A DNA stretch of 64,000 nucleotides from Flavobacteriaceae bacterium (GCA_013003555.1 JABDIV010000052.1:186001-250000); one strand, 5' to 3'. Counted from the stretch's first letter, positions 49,787 through 58,792 are shown. Notes: a model not told the origin generated them from the sequence alone. Translations and numbers: made by a program.

Positions 49787-50341
49787 ATGATGATACAATT
49801 TTTTTTTCTGTCCTTGATAGATGAGGAGAATAAAAAAACAGAGTATGCGCTATTCACCGAGATAACCGACCTGATTGAGGTTATCATTTGGCCATTAGCT
49901 GTTATTACAATCGTTTTGTTTTTTAGAAAACATTTAGCAGAGATTATCGGGAAAGTGGGTTCAATAAAGGCATCTGCGTCTGGCTTTTCAATGAGTTTCC
50001 AGGAAAGTATTGACAAGTTGATAGTCGATAATTCACAATCCCTTCCAACCATTTCAAAATCAAGTAATGGTATCGGTAAAAAAAGTCCGTTAGAACAATT
50101 AAAGGCACTCAATATAAATCTTCGTACCGATCTAAAATTTTTAGCAAAAGAAAATGGTGTCGACACGTCTGATCTGTCCGTTGAAGAGATTGGTAATGCG
50201 CTATGCGATAAAGGGGTCATGACTCGTCAGAAACTCAAAGCGTTTTTGGGCCTTTACCAATTGACACAATCTGATGATCCCAATATTTCCCAGGCACAGG
50301 TCGATCATGTTAAGCTTATTCTTAATGATCTGGATATCTAA
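49787..50341 (+). CDS. Small membrane protein of the caspase/TIR locus
   Basis: 184 aa, no family recognised. One membrane helix (~33-47, IIWPLAVITIVLFF) followed by a basic stretch, then a soluble part with SIKASASGFSMSFQESIDKL and a helical C-terminal region (~95-184). ATG 49787 or the next codon 49790. Lies 12 bp after the TPR protein and 23 bp before the caspase-hydrolase gene, suggesting a membrane-tethered partner of that protein. Function unknown. Confidence 0.65.
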   Translation: MMIQFFFLSLIDEENKKTEYALFTEITDLIEVIIWPLAVITIVLFFRKHLAEIIGKVGSIKASASGFSMSFQESIDKLIVDNSQSLPTISKSSNGIGKKSPLEQLKALNINLRTDLKFLAKENGVDTSDLSVEEIGNALCDKGVMTRQKLKAFLGLYQLTQSDDPNISQAQVDHVKLILNDLDI

Positions 50342-50364
50342 GTTATAATTAAAGCAAATAAATT

Positions 50365-52710
50365 ATGGCGCGTTTAAAAAATGCTTATGCCCTTATCATT
50401 GGAGTTGGTGCCGATCTTGCCCAATCGGTGAATGATGCCAACAAGGTTAATAATATTCTAACCGATGAAAGTTTGGCCGGTTATCCCGAAGATAATGTCT
50501 ATTTATTAACCGAGGAAAAAGCTAACAATGAAGAACTTCGTAAAGCTTTTGCGGAGTTGAAAAAACGCATGGATGAGAATTCCTCTTTATTCATCTATTA
50601 CTCTGGCCATGGCGGGCATTATAAAGAGGATCTCACAGAGGAAATCGACGGCGAAATCCTGCCCAAACGCCGTAAAATAAAAGGGGAAATGATTACCCTG
50701 CAGGAGGATAAATATTTCCTGCAGATGAACGGCTTCAGAGGCTATCCGGAAATGGAATATGAGGAGCAGGTTAAGCATATGTTTTATTCTACTGAATTAA
50801 AGGAAAGCTTAAATGCGCTGAATACAAATAGCCTGGTATTCTTTCTCGATTGCTGTCATGCGCGCGGTATGACAATCGGTGGCTTAAATCTAGGTGCCAA
50901 AACCGTTGAGATTGATGATGATGGAAGCAGTGAACTCGAGTATGATAATGTTGAGGGATTAGCCCAGAAAGTTGATAACGAAAAAGGGATTTCTATAATT
51001 TCCGCATGTCGGGAAGATCAACTTTCGTACATCAAAGCCGATGATGATTTCAGCCTTTTCACCTCCTGTCTGGTGGAATATATCAGTATGAGGCATGATC
51101 CCGACTATAAATTACCGTTTATATACATTTCTGAACTTTCCGGTCACCTCCAACGCGAGGTTTCACGTAAAGCCCGTGAGGAATTGAATCCACCCGAACA
51201 ACAAAATCCATATGTGAATTTGCAAAACCGTGATAATTTCCCGATATGCTATTCACCCCTATTCATCCGCGAGAAACTTGGTGCAACAGCCGAATCAGAC
51301 GATGAAAAAGCGGTAGCCTCTACCTCGGCCCAAAAGGACAGTACTAAGGATACACCTGTAATTTCCTGGCGGAATGAAGGCACCGATAATCTTGTGATCT
51401 TTGTCCATGGCTTTTCTGGTGAGGCATCAGGAACATTTGGCCAGATCCCAAAAATGTTGCTGGAAGACAAAGATATGAATGGCTGGGATATGCGGCCTTT
51501 TGGATATTCCCAGTTTGTAAACCCTGAAATGGGCAAAGAAGTCTGGGCCGGGATTTCAGATATCGACCGAATTGCCAACGAGTTAAAACTGTCGATTATT
51601 TACAAGTTTAATGCCTATAGCCGGATTGCCATAGTCGCTCACAGCCTGGGAGGTCTTGTCGCTCAGAAAGCCCTTCTAAGTTTGAAGCCCGAACATATGC
51701 TTCGTGTATCGCATCTGGTCATGTATGGTACTCCAAGTGATGGAATCGATCCTCAGGTGCTAAAGAATACCTGGCAGGAAAAATACGAAGCGATGAGCCG
51801 CGAGGGAGATTTTATCAAAGAATTGAGATCATCATGGACCAATAGCTTTAAAGATGGTATTCCTTTCAAACTTAAAGTGGCCGGCTCTATTTCCGATGAA
51901 TATGTCGATCTATCCTCTTGTTTCGAGCCCTTCGAGGAGTCAAATTGCGAAATGATCGACGGTGATCACCTCCGAATGGTAAAACCCGATTCAGCTGACA
52001 GTGCATCTTATCAGTTGATTGTGAAAACACTAACCGACAGTGAATTCGCGAATAAATATCTCAATAAGGAGGAAGTTAATTTGGCACTGGGTAAATATGG
52101 AGTCACTGTCCAGACCTTGTTACCACAGGTAGAAGAACTCGGTGAAGAAGGATTAAAACAACTGATCTTCGGACTAGAAGGTCTTGATCGAAGGGAGGAA
52201 GCACTTCAAATACTCAATACACATCCCGTTGCCAAAGGCAATTCCGATTTAATGGGGATCATAGGGGGTCGCCACAAACGGGCCTACCTGTTGAAAAACC
52301 TAAAGAAAGATGGAGATGCCGCTATTGAATATTATAAAAAAGGGTTGGAGATCGCACAACAGAAGAAAGATCATGATCAGATCTATTATTTAGCCATTAA
52401 TCTGGCTTTCACCAGTATCGTTATAGAAAATGATCAGACCAACATGAAAACATATGCCCAAATGGCATTGGATGCAACAGAGCACTGTGTTGACGACCTG
52501 TGGAAAATTGCCACAGTTGGTGAGGCAAAAATGTATCTGTCTGATTTCGATTCTGCCAAAGAGAATTATGAAAAAGCCGCATCAATGGCCAATATTCGAC
52601 AAAAGATATCCATGCACAATAATGCCTATGCAGGTTACACATCTTTGACTAAAATTACCGATCAAGACAATGATTTTATTAAATTCCTCAAGGAAAAATT
52701 TCTGATGTAA
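50365..52710 (+). CDS. Caspase-alpha/beta hydrolase-TPR fusion protein
   Basis: 781 aa with three parts. Residues 1-~300: caspase/metacaspase-type peptidase (C14 fold), catalytic His82 in YYSGHGG and Cys164 in LDCCHARG. Residues ~335-560: alpha/beta hydrolase of lipase/DUF676 type, oxyanion-hole VHGFSG near 347 and nucleophile Ser427 in AHSLGG; His546-region GDHLRM may complete the triad. Residues ~590-781: TPR-like helices. The caspase and TPR parts are paralogous to the protein at 55423-56940, which lacks the hydrolase. No signal peptide, so cytosolic. Suggests a proteolytically gated or scaffolded lipase/esterase effector (inference). Confidence 0.88.
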   Translation: MARLKNAYALIIGVGADLAQSVNDANKVNNILTDESLAGYPEDNVYLLTEEKANNEELRKAFAELKKRMDENSSLFIYYSGHGGHYKEDLTEEIDGEILPKRRKIKGEMITLQEDKYFLQMNGFRGYPEMEYEEQVKHMFYSTELKESLNALNTNSLVFFLDCCHARGMTIGGLNLGAKTVEIDDDGSSELEYDNVEGLAQKVDNEKGISIISACREDQLSYIKADDDFSLFTSCLVEYISMRHDPDYKLPFIYISELSGHLQREVSRKAREELNPPEQQNPYVNLQNRDNFPICYSPLFIREKLGATAESDDEKAVASTSAQKDSTKDTPVISWRNEGTDNLVIFVHGFSGEASGTFGQIPKMLLEDKDMNGWDMRPFGYSQFVNPEMGKEVWAGISDIDRIANELKLSIIYKFNAYSRIAIVAHSLGGLVAQKALLSLKPEHMLRVSHLVMYGTPSDGIDPQVLKNTWQEKYEAMSREGDFIKELRSSWTNSFKDGIPFKLKVAGSISDEYVDLSSCFEPFEESNCEMIDGDHLRMVKPDSADSASYQLIVKTLTDSEFANKYLNKEEVNLALGKYGVTVQTLLPQVEELGEEGLKQLIFGLEGLDRREEALQILNTHPVAKGNSDLMGIIGGRHKRAYLLKNLKKDGDAAIEYYKKGLEIAQQKKDHDQIYYLAINLAFTSIVIENDQTNMKTYAQMALDATEHCVDDLWKIATVGEAKMYLSDFDSAKENYEKAASMANIRQKISMHNNAYAGYTSLTKITDQDNDFIKFLKEKFLM

Positions 52711-52714
52711 ACCT

Positions 52715-52939
52715 ATGTTGCACTTCAAACAATTCGAGCGTCCTGATTATGAATTTAAGGAAGCGGTGAAGAAACCGGTTAAGATAAAATGCATTCAAAT
52801 GCAGGAAGCATTTACGGTTGAAACACTTGAAGGAACTATGAATGGCAAGGCCGGTGATTGGCTAATGGTAGGAGTTTCAGGAGAACTTTACCCTTGTGAT
52901 CATGAAATATTCTTAAAAAGTTATGATCTTATTGACTAA
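52715..52939 (+). CDS. 74-aa protein with phage-type GDW/YPCxxxIF domain
   Basis: Short protein, MLHFKQFERPDYEFKEAVKK then TLEGTMNGKAGDWLMVGVSGELYPCDHEIFLKSYDL. The last half follows the pattern G-x-GDW-(I/L)-x-x-G-V-x-GE-x-YPC-x-x-x-IF-x-x-(T/S)Y, which I know from many small phage and prophage proteins of unknown function. Four bases after the caspase-hydrolase stop, so translated with it. Confidence 0.7.
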   Translation: MLHFKQFERPDYEFKEAVKKPVKIKCIQMQEAFTVETLEGTMNGKAGDWLMVGVSGELYPCDHEIFLKSYDLID

Positions 52940-52993
52940 TCATATATTTTGTACATTTAAAAATATTAATCCAACCAAAACCCTCCGTGTATA

Positions 52994-53848
52994 ATGGCGA
53001 CCAATTCAATTTTTGTAAGCTATTCGAGTAAAGACAGGCCTTTTGCTATGGGGCTTACCGAAAAATTAGAAGATATGGGTGCACAAGTTTGGATTGACCA
53101 GCGTGGCATCGGTCTTGGTACCAACTGGGACAATTCGATTGAAGATGCTTTGGAAACTTCGAATATTCTTTTATTACTGATTTCAAGTACAGCGGCAAAA
53201 TCCGGAAATGTTCAGGATGAGGTTTCTATTGCCAAAGAAGAAGGAAAACAAATCATACCTGTATTAATTGAGGAATGCGAATTACCTATGCGATGGAAGA
53301 GAATGCAATATGCTGATTTTACAGCTTCACCAGAAAAAGCTATGAGGCGCGTTCTCGATGCACTTGGATTGAATTCAGAAGAAGCAGATAGATTCATGGA
53401 CCTTCGTAAAAAACTTAAAAAACAATCAGGAGAATCTTCAGTAGATCAAAATATTGACGGGGCTGATGAATCTGATAAAGAGGAAAAACTCGCAGGCCTT
53501 CTAATTTCAGAACCCGAAATTGACCGGGCGGCCCTAATGCATAAACGTGGCATCAGGAAAAACTGGATGATGATAGGATTCGTAGCACTTTGCAGTTTAA
53601 TATTAGGTGCAGTACTCTATATCTTTTTTAAAGATGTGGTCGAACAATGGATGGCCATAACCGGTTGTGTCTTGCTCAATCTGTTGTCAATAAAACCGTA
53701 TGGAAATATTGTAAAACGATCTCGTAACATTGAATTAATCGATCTGCTTAAACTAAAGCGTGATCGGCTTATTCGAGTAATGAATAAACTGTCAGATACC
53801 GAAATAGAAGGTTTTAATTCTGAATTCAATAACTACATTACTTTATAA
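52994..53848 (+). CDS. TIR-domain protein with two membrane helices
   Basis: 284 aa. Residues 3-~125: TIR domain (SIFVSYSSKDRPFAMGL, QVWIDQRGIGLGTNW, ILLLLISSTAAKSGNVQDEV), with Glu76 at the position of the NAD-cleaving glutamate of enzymatic TIRs. Residues 125-185: acidic linker. Then two membrane helices (~190-212 and ~218-236) and a short basic cytosolic tail. TIR domains of this bacterial class either degrade NAD+ or make signalling nucleotides; which applies here is unknown. 54 bp after the 74-aa gene, 11 bp before the next. Confidence 0.88.
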   Translation: MATNSIFVSYSSKDRPFAMGLTEKLEDMGAQVWIDQRGIGLGTNWDNSIEDALETSNILLLLISSTAAKSGNVQDEVSIAKEEGKQIIPVLIEECELPMRWKRMQYADFTASPEKAMRRVLDALGLNSEEADRFMDLRKKLKKQSGESSVDQNIDGADESDKEEKLAGLLISEPEIDRAALMHKRGIRKNWMMIGFVALCSLILGAVLYIFFKDVVEQWMAITGCVLLNLLSIKPYGNIVKRSRNIELIDLLKLKRDRLIRVMNKLSDTEIEGFNSEFNNYITL

Positions 53849-53859
53849 AACCAGCCACC

Positions 53860-54543
53860 ATGAAGCGCATCGACGAAAAAATAAAAGAAATTGAAAAAAA
53901 GGATAAAAGAAATAATTATTCATTCATAGTAATCATAATTATTATCGCCTTATTTATGGGTTATGCCTTACAATCTGAAAAGAAAATAAGTCAGCAATCT
54001 GACGAAATAAACGAGTTGGGACAAACCTTAAAAGAAGCTAATGACAGCCTGGAGAATCTCGCAACCGAATTAAGAGAAACCATAGAAACCCTCGAAAAGA
54101 GCCTGACTCCAACAGGGCTTTGGGAGAATACACTTAAATCAAATACAGCCAAAGCTTATATTGATTATTTAACCCAGACCCAAATCGAGGTTTTATTTCC
54201 GGATGAGGCTCTGGATAAACTTCAAAATGAGGCACAAGGTACGGCGGCTTGGTTATTTTGTGGACGAATGAACGGTAATAATTTTACTCAGGGCGTATCG
54301 GAAGTCATTCGTAGATCTGGTGCAAATGGTGACGATATAGCAGGCACAAAACCGGAGATTGGTGATATTATTAATAATAATGAAATTGAAAGAATTACCT
54401 ATCAACTATTTGATGATAATGCTGGAAATGTGAACAAGAATACTCAATACCCGGATAACAAAGCCTGGAAACGAGGTGTAAAAGCTGCAGTACTTGATGT
54501 AAAAATGGGTGGAGATGCTGTTTTTATTCAAGTCAAGTATTGA
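53860..54543 (+). CDS. Membrane-anchored coiled-coil protein, unknown family
   Basis: 227 aa: basic N-terminus, one membrane helix (~20-38, FIVIIIIIALFMGYAL), a coiled coil (~40-85), and a globular C-terminal domain (~90-227, with GTAAWLFCGRMNGNNFTQGV and AWKRGVKAAVLDVKMGGDAV). No family recognised. The topology suggests that the C-terminal domain is periplasmic. Eleven bases after the TIR gene; probably its partner. Confidence 0.65.
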   Translation: MKRIDEKIKEIEKKDKRNNYSFIVIIIIIALFMGYALQSEKKISQQSDEINELGQTLKEANDSLENLATELRETIETLEKSLTPTGLWENTLKSNTAKAYIDYLTQTQIEVLFPDEALDKLQNEAQGTAAWLFCGRMNGNNFTQGVSEVIRRSGANGDDIAGTKPEIGDIINNNEIERITYQLFDDNAGNVNKNTQYPDNKAWKRGVKAAVLDVKMGGDAVFIQVKY

Positions 54544-54582
54544 TGATATGACGGTCGGTTATTCCAAAATTGAAACCTGGCC

Positions 54583-55356
54583 ATGACGTACCTTATTATA
54601 TGCATTGTTGCCTTCCTGGCATCAATTCTTACTTTTTTTTCGGGTTTTGGATTAGGCACAATCTTGCTCCCTGTATTCGCTTTCTTTTTCCCGATTGAAG
54701 TGGCCATAGCCTTGACCGGTGTTGTCCATTTCTTCAATAATATGTTCAAACTAACTCTGGTGGGAAAAAATGCCAAGAAGAAGGTTTTATTACTATTCGG
54801 AATCCCGGCGGTAATCGCGGCTTTTCTCGGGGCGTTCCTTCTGGTGAATCTTACCGACATCCCGACACTTACATCTTATATTCTTTTTAATAAAACCTTT
54901 GAGATTACCCTGGTTAATGTCGTTATAGGTCTTCTCCTCATTGTCTTTGCCATAATTGAGTTAACGCCGTTTTTCAATCGTTTAAAATTTGAAAAAAAGC
55001 ATCTTCCATTTGGTGGGATTCTCAGTGGTTTTTTTGGAGGTCTTTCTGGCCATCAGGGAGCCCTGCGGTCTGCTTTCCTTATAAATGCGGGTTTAACAAA
55101 GGAGGCCTTTATCGGTACAGCGGTGGTGATTTCGTCATTTATTGACATCACCAGACTTTCGGTTTATTCAACACGGGTTTTAGATGTAGGACTCATGGAG
55201 AATTACCCCTTGGTTCTTAGTGCTACCTTATCAGCCATGGCCGGCGCATTTATCGGTAATCGCTTGCTGAAAAAAATCACCTTAGACCTAATTCATAAGA
55301 TCGTTGCTGTATTATTGATTTTAATTTCTATCCTCATCGGTTTAGGGATCATTTAA
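54583..55356 (+). CDS. TauE/SafE-family permease
   Basis: 257 aa, seven to eight membrane helices, with family blocks FFSGFGLGTILLPVFAFFFP, GGILSGFFGGLSGHQGALRS and GAFIGNRLLKKI. Family members export sulfite, sulfoacetate or organic anions; substrate here unknown. It lies inside the caspase/TIR gene run with short gaps (39 and 66 bp), which may be accidental or may mean it is part of the system. Confidence 0.9.
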   Translation: MTYLIICIVAFLASILTFFSGFGLGTILLPVFAFFFPIEVAIALTGVVHFFNNMFKLTLVGKNAKKKVLLLFGIPAVIAAFLGAFLLVNLTDIPTLTSYILFNKTFEITLVNVVIGLLLIVFAIIELTPFFNRLKFEKKHLPFGGILSGFFGGLSGHQGALRSAFLINAGLTKEAFIGTAVVISSFIDITRLSVYSTRVLDVGLMENYPLVLSATLSAMAGAFIGNRLLKKITLDLIHKIVAVLLILISILIGLGII

Positions 55357-55422
55357 TTAAATATTGTAACTTTCTCATGAGTTCCTCGATTTCCATAGCC
55401 TACCTTAATTAAAGACCAACCG

Positions 55423-56940
55423 ATGACTAACGATTTTACTAATTCGTATGCACTTCTAATAGGTATTGGTGACAAAGGCATTGAATATTCTACCGATGAT
55501 GCCCAACTACTTTATGATGTTCTTACAGATGAAAAGCTTGCAGGCTACCCCATTGAAAATGTCACCATGCTTGTTAGAGAGCAAGCGACAAAAGAAAATA
55601 TTCTTAAAGCATTCGAGGATCTCAGGAAGAAAGTCGATGACGAATCAAGTATTGTGTTGTATTACTCAGGGCATGGCCGACGAGTAGCTGATAAAACTAC
55701 CAACTTCGGAGAGGATGATTATTTTTTGGAGCCCTATGGTACCCATGGAGCTAGTGACTTCAGAAAGGAGTGTATCATGGCGAAAGATCTTAAAGCATTG
55801 ATTAATCAGTTGCACGCAGAACGGCTGGTCTTCTTTTTTGATTGCTGCCATGCACAGGGTATGACCAAGGGGGATGATCTCCTGGATGCCACCTCCAGGA
55901 TTGACACACAATTAGCTGACCAGAAAATACAGCAGGCCGATAGTGTTGAAATGGTCAAAGCCATTGATGATGAACAAGCTTTTGTTATAATTTCAGCCTG
56001 CAAAGACCATGAGAAATCAATTCGTTGGAGCGATGAGCCGAATAGCTTGTTTACGAAACATCTGGCTCATGTTTTGAAAGGTGATCATGACGTCCTTTTT
56101 GAAGACCCATATATTCGAATAATGGATGTGCTCACCCATATTATTGAAGAGGTTTCTAACGAGGCCAGAACGTGGGAGCGGAGTCAAACACCTTTTGTAA
56201 ATGCTCAAATCGACCATAATTTTCCGGTTAGTAAAGTACCTGAGGAAAAAATCCTGCGAATGGAAAAAAATCCTTTACGCTTATTTAAGGATAAAGGAGC
56301 TTTAAAAAGAGAACTAAAATCATTTGAACAGATCGTTGAAGATATGAGTCCTAATTATGAGTCGCTTGATGAGCGAGGCACAAGAAAACTGGCCGGGGCT
56401 TATGACGGACTTGGATTTTATGATTATGCGTTAACGGTTGCCAAGAATCATTCGCGATTGGAAGACGATTCTGATTTACAACGCCTGCTGGGTTCTATTT
56501 ACACCAGTCGCTATTTCAGTTTGTACAAAATAGAGGATGCCCGGTCGGCAATGACTCATTTTTCAAATGCCCAGAAAATAGCCAAAAAAAATAAGGTTAA
56601 GGAGGATTTATTTTTGGGCTTGATCAACCTTGCCTTCATGAAACTTATAGTAGAGGAAGATTATAAGGCTATGAGAAAATATGCTAAAAAAGCACGGAAA
56701 ATAGCTGATAAATTCCAAATTGATAACCTGTGGAAACTGGGTACCCTTGCTGAGGCTAATCTCATGCTGGGAAAAGTTAAAAAGGCAAAAAAGCAATATA
56801 AAAAGTTAGCTAAAATGGCAGGGATAATCGAAAAGATCAGCTTTTATCATCACGCCTATCATATCTATACCCATCTTATGGATACCGATAATCCCGAAGA
56901 CGATTTTCTTAAGTCTATAGAGGTAAATTTATTGAACTAA
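55423..56940 (+). CDS. Caspase-TPR protein
   Basis: 505 aa. Caspase/C14-type peptidase in the first ~270 residues with His84 in YYSGHGR and Cys142 in FDCCHAQG. The rest (~290-505) is TPR-like, with two clear helix pairs near the end (MRKYAKKARKIADKFQ; LGKVKKAKKQYKKLAKMAG). Its N-terminal opening NSYALLIGIGDKGIEYSTDD and its C-terminus both align with the protein at 50365, so the two are duplicates that differ by the hydrolase domain. Likely cytosolic. Last gene of the run; converges with yjbQ. Confidence 0.9.
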   Translation: MTNDFTNSYALLIGIGDKGIEYSTDDAQLLYDVLTDEKLAGYPIENVTMLVREQATKENILKAFEDLRKKVDDESSIVLYYSGHGRRVADKTTNFGEDDYFLEPYGTHGASDFRKECIMAKDLKALINQLHAERLVFFFDCCHAQGMTKGDDLLDATSRIDTQLADQKIQQADSVEMVKAIDDEQAFVIISACKDHEKSIRWSDEPNSLFTKHLAHVLKGDHDVLFEDPYIRIMDVLTHIIEEVSNEARTWERSQTPFVNAQIDHNFPVSKVPEEKILRMEKNPLRLFKDKGALKRELKSFEQIVEDMSPNYESLDERGTRKLAGAYDGLGFYDYALTVAKNHSRLEDDSDLQRLLGSIYTSRYFSLYKIEDARSAMTHFSNAQKIAKKNKVKEDLFLGLINLAFMKLIVEEDYKAMRKYAKKARKIADKFQIDNLWKLGTLAEANLMLGKVKKAKKQYKKLAKMAGIIEKISFYHHAYHIYTHLMDTDNPEDDFLKSIEVNLLN

Positions 56941-56949
56941 CGTTCTGTT

Positions 56950-57372
56950 TTAATTTCCATAAGCGGTTAATACCAATGATCTCGATCCGCCATTGTTTCG
57001 ATGTTCACACAAATAAACGCCCTGCCAGGTTCCAAGGTTTAAACGTCCGTTAGTGATCGGAATTTGAATCGAAGATCCCATCATAGAGGCCTTGATATGT
57101 GCCGGCATGTCATCAGCCCCTTCATAGGTATGCGTATAATGAGATGCATTTTCAGGTACCATAACATTTAACTGACTTTCAAAATCGGTCCGTACCGAGG
57201 AATCGGCATTTTCATTGATCGTTAAACTTGCCGAAGTATGCTTGATAAATACTTGCAGTTGCCCCAGATTTATAATTTTAATTTCAGGAAAAGCCTCCAG
57301 TATTTCAGAAGTGATGAGATGAAAACCTCTTTTGAAGGGTTTGAGCTTAAGCTCAACTTGAAAGACATGCAT
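56950..57372 (-). CDS. YjbQ family protein
   Basis: 139-aa single-domain protein from ATG 57372 (MHVFQVELKLKPFKRGFHL); an ATG at 57420 would start inside the upstream gene. Hallmarks: FIKHTSASLTINENADSSV, and LGTWQGVYLCEHRNNGGSR near the end. Some members have weak thiamine-phosphate synthase activity (UPF0047); the true role is unknown. Four bases after the upstream stop. Confidence 0.93.
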   Translation of the reverse strand: MHVFQVELKLKPFKRGFHLITSEILEAFPEIKIINLGQLQVFIKHTSASLTINENADSSVRTDFESQLNVMVPENASHYTHTYEGADDMPAHIKASMMGSSIQIPITNGRLNLGTWQGVYLCEHRNNGGSRSLVLTAYGN

Positions 57373-57376
57373 TCTA

Positions 57377-58633
57377 TCAGGTTTTTTGCTTTTTCTTACG
57401 CGCCGCAGGAAAGAGAACATTGTTCAATATCAGGCGATAGCCCGGTGATGTAGGATGCAGGCTGAGTTCGGTCTTGGGATCTCCTACCCGATGGGTATAA
57501 TCCTCAGGATCGTGGCCGCCGTAAAATGTAAAAAAGCCCTTTCCTTTTATCCCGTGAATATATTTTGCCTCTCCATTCGTTTTATTTTCTCCCATTACAA
57601 GTACATTCGACTTGATCTGGTCACGGGTAAAGGATGTTGTCTGACCCATGAAACCTTTCACAAGTGCTGTATGGTTTTGCGTTAGCATGGTAGGAACAGG
57701 ATCCCACTTTGCCGAAAATTCCATCAGCGAAAAATAATCTGTCGTTTTCGGAATACGCCGCTTCTGGGTCATATCGATGGACGAAAATTCGTAAACATTC
57801 GGACTCCGTTCAAGGATATAATCGGTAAAGGCAAAGGTTTTATTGTAATCGATTTTATTCTGATAGTTCGGATCACTGCCATCACCGTCAAACATGGGCT
57901 CGCAAATATCAACACCCTCAGCAGATAAGGCGATATCGAAACTGTCGGTAGCACTACACATGGCGAACATAAATCCCCCGCCTACAACGTAATCTCTAAT
58001 CTTTAAAGCGACGTCCCGTTTTGCCTCAGACACTTTGCTGTATCCCAGTTTGGTTGCTAATGCCTCGGCATCTCGTTTCTCTTTTATATACCAGGCTGCA
58101 CTTCGGTAGCTTCGATAAAATTTCCCGTATTGACCCGTAAAATCTTCATGGTGAAGGTGAAGCCAGTCAAACAATAAAAGACCGTCATTAATTACCTCTT
58201 CATCATAAATGGTTTCATAAGGTATTTCAGCGAAGGTCAGAACCATCGTTACAGCATCATCCCATGGTTGCTTTCCATAGGGTGTATATACAGCAATTTT
58301 CGGTGCTTTTTCGAGTATGACAGCTTCCATGTTTTGACTCGGACTGCTGATTTCCTGCAGGATGGATTCTGCTTTCGAATCACTCAGAACCTCAAAGGAT
58401 ACCCCTCTTATCTGGCATTCCTTTCTAATCTCTTCAAAATCTGGCAGGAGAAAGGAACCGCCACGATAATTCAAAAGCCATTTTACCTTTTGTTGCTTTT
58501 CAAGCGTCCAATAGGTAATACCATAGGCTTTAAGATGGTTCTTTTGACTTTCCGCATCCATGGGGATCAAGATATAAGATGCCCAAATCGGCATGGAAAT
58601 CAATAGGCTAAGAATGAGGAGAATCTTTTTCAT
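57377..58633 (-). CDS. Exported protein usually mislabelled 'asparagine synthetase B'
   Basis: 418 aa from ATG 58633, with a signal peptide (LLILSLLISMPIWA). No glutamine amidotransferase Cys2 nor AsnB ATP-pyrophosphatase motif is visible. Instead it shows KIAVYTPYGKQPWDDAVTMV, GGGFMFAMCSATDSFDIAL and FFTFYGGHDPEDYTHRVGDP, reminiscent of a class I GATase-like or ThuA-like fold. Known to me as a conserved Bacteroidota protein next to dnaB. Function unknown; periplasmic or outer. Confidence 0.75.
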   Translation of the reverse strand: MKKILLILSLLISMPIWASYILIPMDAESQKNHLKAYGITYWTLEKQQKVKWLLNYRGGSFLLPDFEEIRKECQIRGVSFEVLSDSKAESILQEISSPSQNMEAVILEKAPKIAVYTPYGKQPWDDAVTMVLTFAEIPYETIYDEEVINDGLLLFDWLHLHHEDFTGQYGKFYRSYRSAAWYIKEKRDAEALATKLGYSKVSEAKRDVALKIRDYVVGGGFMFAMCSATDSFDIALSAEGVDICEPMFDGDGSDPNYQNKIDYNKTFAFTDYILERSPNVYEFSSIDMTQKRRIPKTTDYFSLMEFSAKWDPVPTMLTQNHTALVKGFMGQTTSFTRDQIKSNVLVMGENKTNGEAKYIHGIKGKGFFTFYGGHDPEDYTHRVGDPKTELSLHPTSPGYRLILNNVLFPAARKKKQKT

Positions 58634-58792
58634 AAGGAGAAATATACTCAAAATATTCCCTCAGTCGAAAGATTTAAGGAAATTTTGGCTCTAACGTTCG
58701 ATTAATAACAGCTTTAATCTGTTGAAAACTAACACATTTTAAATCGAGCTCTGATTGCCGTAATATGGCCCATGGCCAAGAGTTGTAAAAAG

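Noticed and set aside
54583-55356. TauE permease as the pore-forming effector of the caspase/TIR locus
   Set aside because: It looks like an ordinary complete transporter; nothing in the sequence links it to toxicity beyond position.
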